This document shows, one piece after another, positions 61,080 through 64,000 of a DNA stretch of 64,000 nt (position 1 is the stretch's first letter; the number at the start of each line of letters is the position of its first letter). The translations under genes were made by a program, and so were the position numbers. The stretch covers positions 744,001 to 808,000 of the forward strand of contig NZ_PPSL01000002.1 in NCBI RefSeq assembly GCF_002954265.1, read 5' to 3'. This stretch comes from Flavipsychrobacter stenotrophus. GTDB taxonomy: Bacteria > Bacteroidota > Bacteroidia > Chitinophagales > Chitinophagaceae. The notes beneath the pieces were generated by a model. The model saw only the letters and a program-made list of their open reading frames with translations, did not search any database and had not been told where the DNA came from.

Positions 61080-64000
61080 ATGACAGAATTTCCGGTACCA
61101 GCCAATGAACAGGAGCGCCTAAAAGCACTACAGAATTACCAGATACTTGATTCTATTAGTGAGGAAGAGTTTGATCAGCTGACCGAATTGGCATCTATTA
61201 TCTGTGATGTGCCCATCTCACTTATTTCATTGATAGACAAAGATAGACAGTGGTTTAAGTCCAAGGTAGGTCTTGATGTTAACGAAACAACAAGGGAACT
61301 TGCATTTTGCCAGTATGCTATCATGGATACCGGCATCTTTGAAGTAGAAGACGCCACTCACGATGATAGATTCAGAACCAACGGGCTGGTAACTGGCGAC
61401 CCTAACATACGTTTTTATGCAGGAAAGCCATTGATCGATCCTGATGGATATGCATTAGGTACTCTTTGTGTTATTGACCGCAAACCCAGGGTTCTTACCG
61501 AACGACAAAAAAGAGCGCTCTCTCTACTCGCAAAAGAAGTAACAACACTTATTGCAGAGCGTAGACAAAAGGCAGAATTGAAGCATTTTGAAAACCTCTT
61601 TGATATCGCTACCGACCTCATTGGTGTAGCCGGCCCCGATGGAGTGTTCAAAAAGATCAACCAGGCATTTCACACTTCACTTGGCTGGGACGACAATACT
61701 TTTCTCAATAGTTCTTTCTTTGATCTTGTTCACCCCGACGATGTAGATGCGACTTTGAACGCTGTAAAGCTACTCACGTCAGGCCAGGCCATGGTCAATT
61801 TTACTCATAGGGTGAAGACAAAAAGTGAAGGTTATAAGGTATTTCAGTGGACCGCGACACCCGAAGTCAATACTGAAAATCTCTTTGCAATAGGCCGCGA
61901 TATCACAAATGAAAGGGTAAAAGAAGATAGGATAAAAAACAGCGAAGAGCAACTGCGGGCTTTCTTTGAAAACTCCCAGGGTTTCATGTGCACACACAAT
62001 ATTGAAGGTAGGTTTTTAACGGTCAATTCGGCCGGAGCTGCCTCACTGGGATATAGTAAGGACGACATACTATCCATGAGTCTGTTTGATATTATACCTA
62101 AGTCCAGGCACGATTATGTGCAGGCATATCTCGCAGAGGTAGTGGCCAACGGAAGGTCGGATGGACAAATGCTCGTACGCGCAAAAGATGGCGGGCAGAG
62201 AATATGGATGTACAGCAATGTGATGGAAACGCGGTCTGATGGCATGAAATACATTATTGGTAATGCCATAGACATAACAGCAAAGCACCATCTGGAAGAA
62301 GAACTAAAGAAAACAAAAGTGGCGCTCGAGCAGATCAACACTGTAGCCAGAGTTGGCGGCTGGGAGGTAGATCTTATAACCAACACTGTCACCTGGACCT
62401 CCATTACCAGGGAAATTCATGGTGTAGGAGCAGACTATACGCCAAATGTTGCAGAGGGCATAAACTTTTACAAGGAAGGTTACAGCCGGAACAAAATAGC
62501 CGAAGTAATAAAAGTTGCCATGGAAGAGGGTAAGAGCTGGGACGTGGAACTACAGATTGTTGATATTAATGGAAAGGGAAAGTGGGTTAGGTCACTGGGA
62601 GATGTCGAGTTCGAAAACGGAGTTTGTAAGAGGATTTTCGGTACATTCCAGGACATAAACCTCAGTAAGACCGCCGAGCTGGAGATGTTCCGGTCTCAGA
62701 AATTGTTTAAAGATGTGTTGCGCGCCGCCTCAGAAGTAAGTGTTATTGCCACTAACGTAGAGGGCATAATCACAGTGTTTAATTCCGGAGCAGAAAAACT
62801 ACTCGGCTATACTGCCGACGAGGTCATTGGCCAGCATCACCCGGGTTTGTTTCACGATCCTGCCGAAGTATCAACCAGAGCGGCAGAGCTTGCAAGCAAA
62901 TACGATCTTCAAATAGAAGGATTTCGCGTGTTTGTACACATACCGGAACTGGAAGGCGCAGAACAACGGGAATGGACTTATATCACAAAAGATGGACAGA
63001 AAAGAACCGTATCACTCGTAGTAACCACAATTAAAGACCTCGATGATCAGGTCTATGGCTATCTCGGCATAGCCACAGACATTACAGAGAAAATAATAAT
63101 TGAGCGGCAGCTCAGCGAGCAGCAGTCCAGGCTATCGGCATTTGTTGAGCACGCCCCCGCCGCAGTCGCTATGCTCGATCGGGATATGCGGTATATTGCC
63201 GCAAGTAATAAATGGATAGACGACTACCGTTTCGCCGGAAAAACTGTTATTGGTACATCTTACTACGATCTTTTTGAGAATATCGGGCAGGATAGAAAAG
63301 ACCGGCACAAGCGCGTGCTTAATGGTGCAGTTGAACGTAATGAAGAAGAAAGATACAGGTTGGATGGTGATACCGAAGATTCTTATATCTCGTGGGAAAT
63401 GCGCCCGTGGTACCAGTTTGACGGTTCTATAGGCGGGATCATGATGTTTACCCAGAACATCACTTCCATCATCAGGCAGCGCGATGAGCTTAAAACAGCC
63501 AAAATGATGGCAGAACAGGCAAGCATTGCCAAGTCTGAATTTCTGGCCAATATGAGCCACGAAATTCGCACCCCGCTCAACGGGGTGATAGGATTTACAG
63601 ATCTTGTGTTGCGTACTAACCTCAATGAAACACAGCAGCAGTATCTCAATATTGTCAATCAGTCCGGAAATGCCTTATTGAGTATTATTAACGACATCCT
63701 CGACTTCTCTAAGATTGAAGCCGGCAAGCTGGAACTGGATAATGAACGGTTCGACCTGTACGAAATGTGCGGACAAGCCACCGACATCATTACCTACCAG
63801 ATACAGAAAAAAGGCTTAGAAATGTTGCTCAATATAGCTACAGACCTTCCCAGGTTCATAGTTGCAGATTCGGTAAGACTGAAACAGATATTGGTCAATC
63901 TTCTGGGCAATGCCTCAAAATTCACGGAAAAAGGTGAAGTTGAATTGAAAGTAGAAGCGATTGCGTCAACCGATCAGGAAAGCACACTCAGGTTTTCTGT
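61080..64000 (+). CDS. GAF/multi-PAS sensor histidine kinase, cut by the right edge
   Basis: At least 973 residues, open at the window end. It begins MTEFPVPANEQERLKAL. A GAF domain (about 20-160; typical of LDSISEEEFDQLTELASIICDVPISL-type proteins) is followed by five PAS segments (about 175-275, 285-400, 415-525, 545-680 and 690-790), a coiled coil (AKMMAEQASIAKSEFL), HisKA with the phospho-acceptor in NMSHEIRTPLNGVIGF and the start of an ATPase domain (NLLGNASKFT). No membrane segment is visible. The form suggests a hybrid kinase with receiver domains further downstream, which cannot be seen here. Confidence 0.92.
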   Translation, partial: MTEFPVPANEQERLKALQNYQILDSISEEEFDQLTELASIICDVPISLISLIDKDRQWFKSKVGLDVNETTRELAFCQYAIMDTGIFEVEDATHDDRFRTNGLVTGDPNIRFYAGKPLIDPDGYALGTLCVIDRKPRVLTERQKRALSLLAKEVTTLIAERRQKAELKHFENLFDIATDLIGVAGPDGVFKKINQAFHTSLGWDDNTFLNSSFFDLVHPDDVDATLNAVKLLTSGQAMVNFTHRVKTKSEGYKVFQWTATPEVNTENLFAIGRDITNERVKEDRIKNSEEQLRAFFENSQGFMCTHNIEGRFLTVNSAGAASLGYSKDDILSMSLFDIIPKSRHDYVQAYLAEVVANGRSDGQMLVRAKDGGQRIWMYSNVMETRSDGMKYIIGNAIDITAKHHLEEELKKTKVALEQINTVARVGGWEVDLITNTVTWTSITREIHGVGADYTPNVAEGINFYKEGYSRNKIAEVIKVAMEEGKSWDVELQIVDINGKGKWVRSLGDVEFENGVCKRIFGTFQDINLSKTAELEMFRSQKLFKDVLRAASEVSVIATNVEGIITVFNSGAEKLLGYTADEVIGQHHPGLFHDPAEVSTRAAELASKYDLQIEGFRVFVHIPELEGAEQREWTYITKDGQKRTVSLVVTTIKDLDDQVYGYLGIATDITEKIIIERQLSEQQSRLSAFVEHAPAAVAMLDRDMRYIAASNKWIDDYRFAGKTVIGTSYYDLFENIGQDRKDRHKRVLNGAVERNEEERYRLDGDTEDSYISWEMRPWYQFDGSIGGIMMFTQNITSIIRQRDELKTAKMMAEQASIAKSEFLANMSHEIRTPLNGVIGFTDLVLRTNLNETQQQYLNIVNQSGNALLSIINDILDFSKIEAGKLELDNERFDLYEMCGQATDIITYQIQKKGLEMLLNIATDLPRFIVADSVRLKQILVNLLGNASKFTEKGEVELKVEAIASTDQESTLRFS

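Overview
The window looks like chromosomal DNA of a member of the Bacteroidota, most likely a chitinophaga-type aerobe. The evidence is a fused CcoN-CcoO oxidase gene, a type IX secretion sorting domain, DUF4290 next to murA, very few Shine-Dalgarno sequences, and promoters of the Bacteroidota type (TTG-N19-TAnnTTTG), of which two are textbook copies (33698-33727 and 42374-42403). No rRNA, tRNA, CRISPR array, prophage or complete insertion sequence was seen.

Region 1 (1-14214) is respiratory. After folE comes a two-component pair: a PAS kinase with a FixL-like haem-PAS signature, and a response regulator fused to a CRP/FNR-type DNA-binding module. The complete cbb3 oxidase locus follows on the minus strand: ccoS, ccoNO, a ccoQ-like gene, ccoP, ccoG, ccoH and a TauE/SafE protein. 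The copper ATPase ccoI lies upstream with a cysteine-cluster protein, and two small genes of unknown function lie between. At least four of these transcription units carry a TGAY-N4-RTCA palindrome at exactly the same distance from a TAnnTT(T/C)G -7 element. This points to one FNR/CRP-type activator and a shared low-oxygen regulon.

Region 2 (14215-27260) starts with a two-gene unit: an M48 metallopeptidase and a 1706-residue protein that joins a degenerate protein-kinase lobe, DUF4011, an SF1 helicase and what looks like a catalytically dead nuclease domain. It is the best candidate here for an undescribed, possibly defensive, system. Small soluble enzymes follow: an alpha/beta hydrolase, SRPBCC, DinB, GlxA-type regulator, methyltransferase, GNAT and thioredoxin-like proteins.

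Region 3 (27269-35040) holds two ParE-type toxin-antitoxin modules. One toxin is broken by a 22-bp tandem duplication; the other module lies between near-identical 19-bp repeats at the end of an ATP-grasp gene. IcmF, a PhnA-like protein and a class V aminotransferase complete it.

Region 4 (35255-46087) has a CheB-CheR-histidine kinase, two envelope/sugar membrane proteins, a J-domain/KTSC protein, a MarR-EVE-SRPBCC operon with a clear operator, a lipoprotein and a 2-oxoglutarate-type oxygenase.

Region 5 (46222-51174) has a T9SS cargo protein, DUF4290 and a MurA with Asp in place of the catalytic Cys. Its long intergenic stretches are packed with dispersed palindromic repeats, including short inverted-repeat elements nested inside one another. 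A second, un-interrupted copy of the host element at 60821-60962 shows the empty site.

Region 6 (51175-64000) has a membrane protein, cupin, MFS transporter, DUF1569 protein, two tandem TPR histidine kinases, bioB-bioF, and a large GAF/multi-PAS histidine kinase cut by the right edge.
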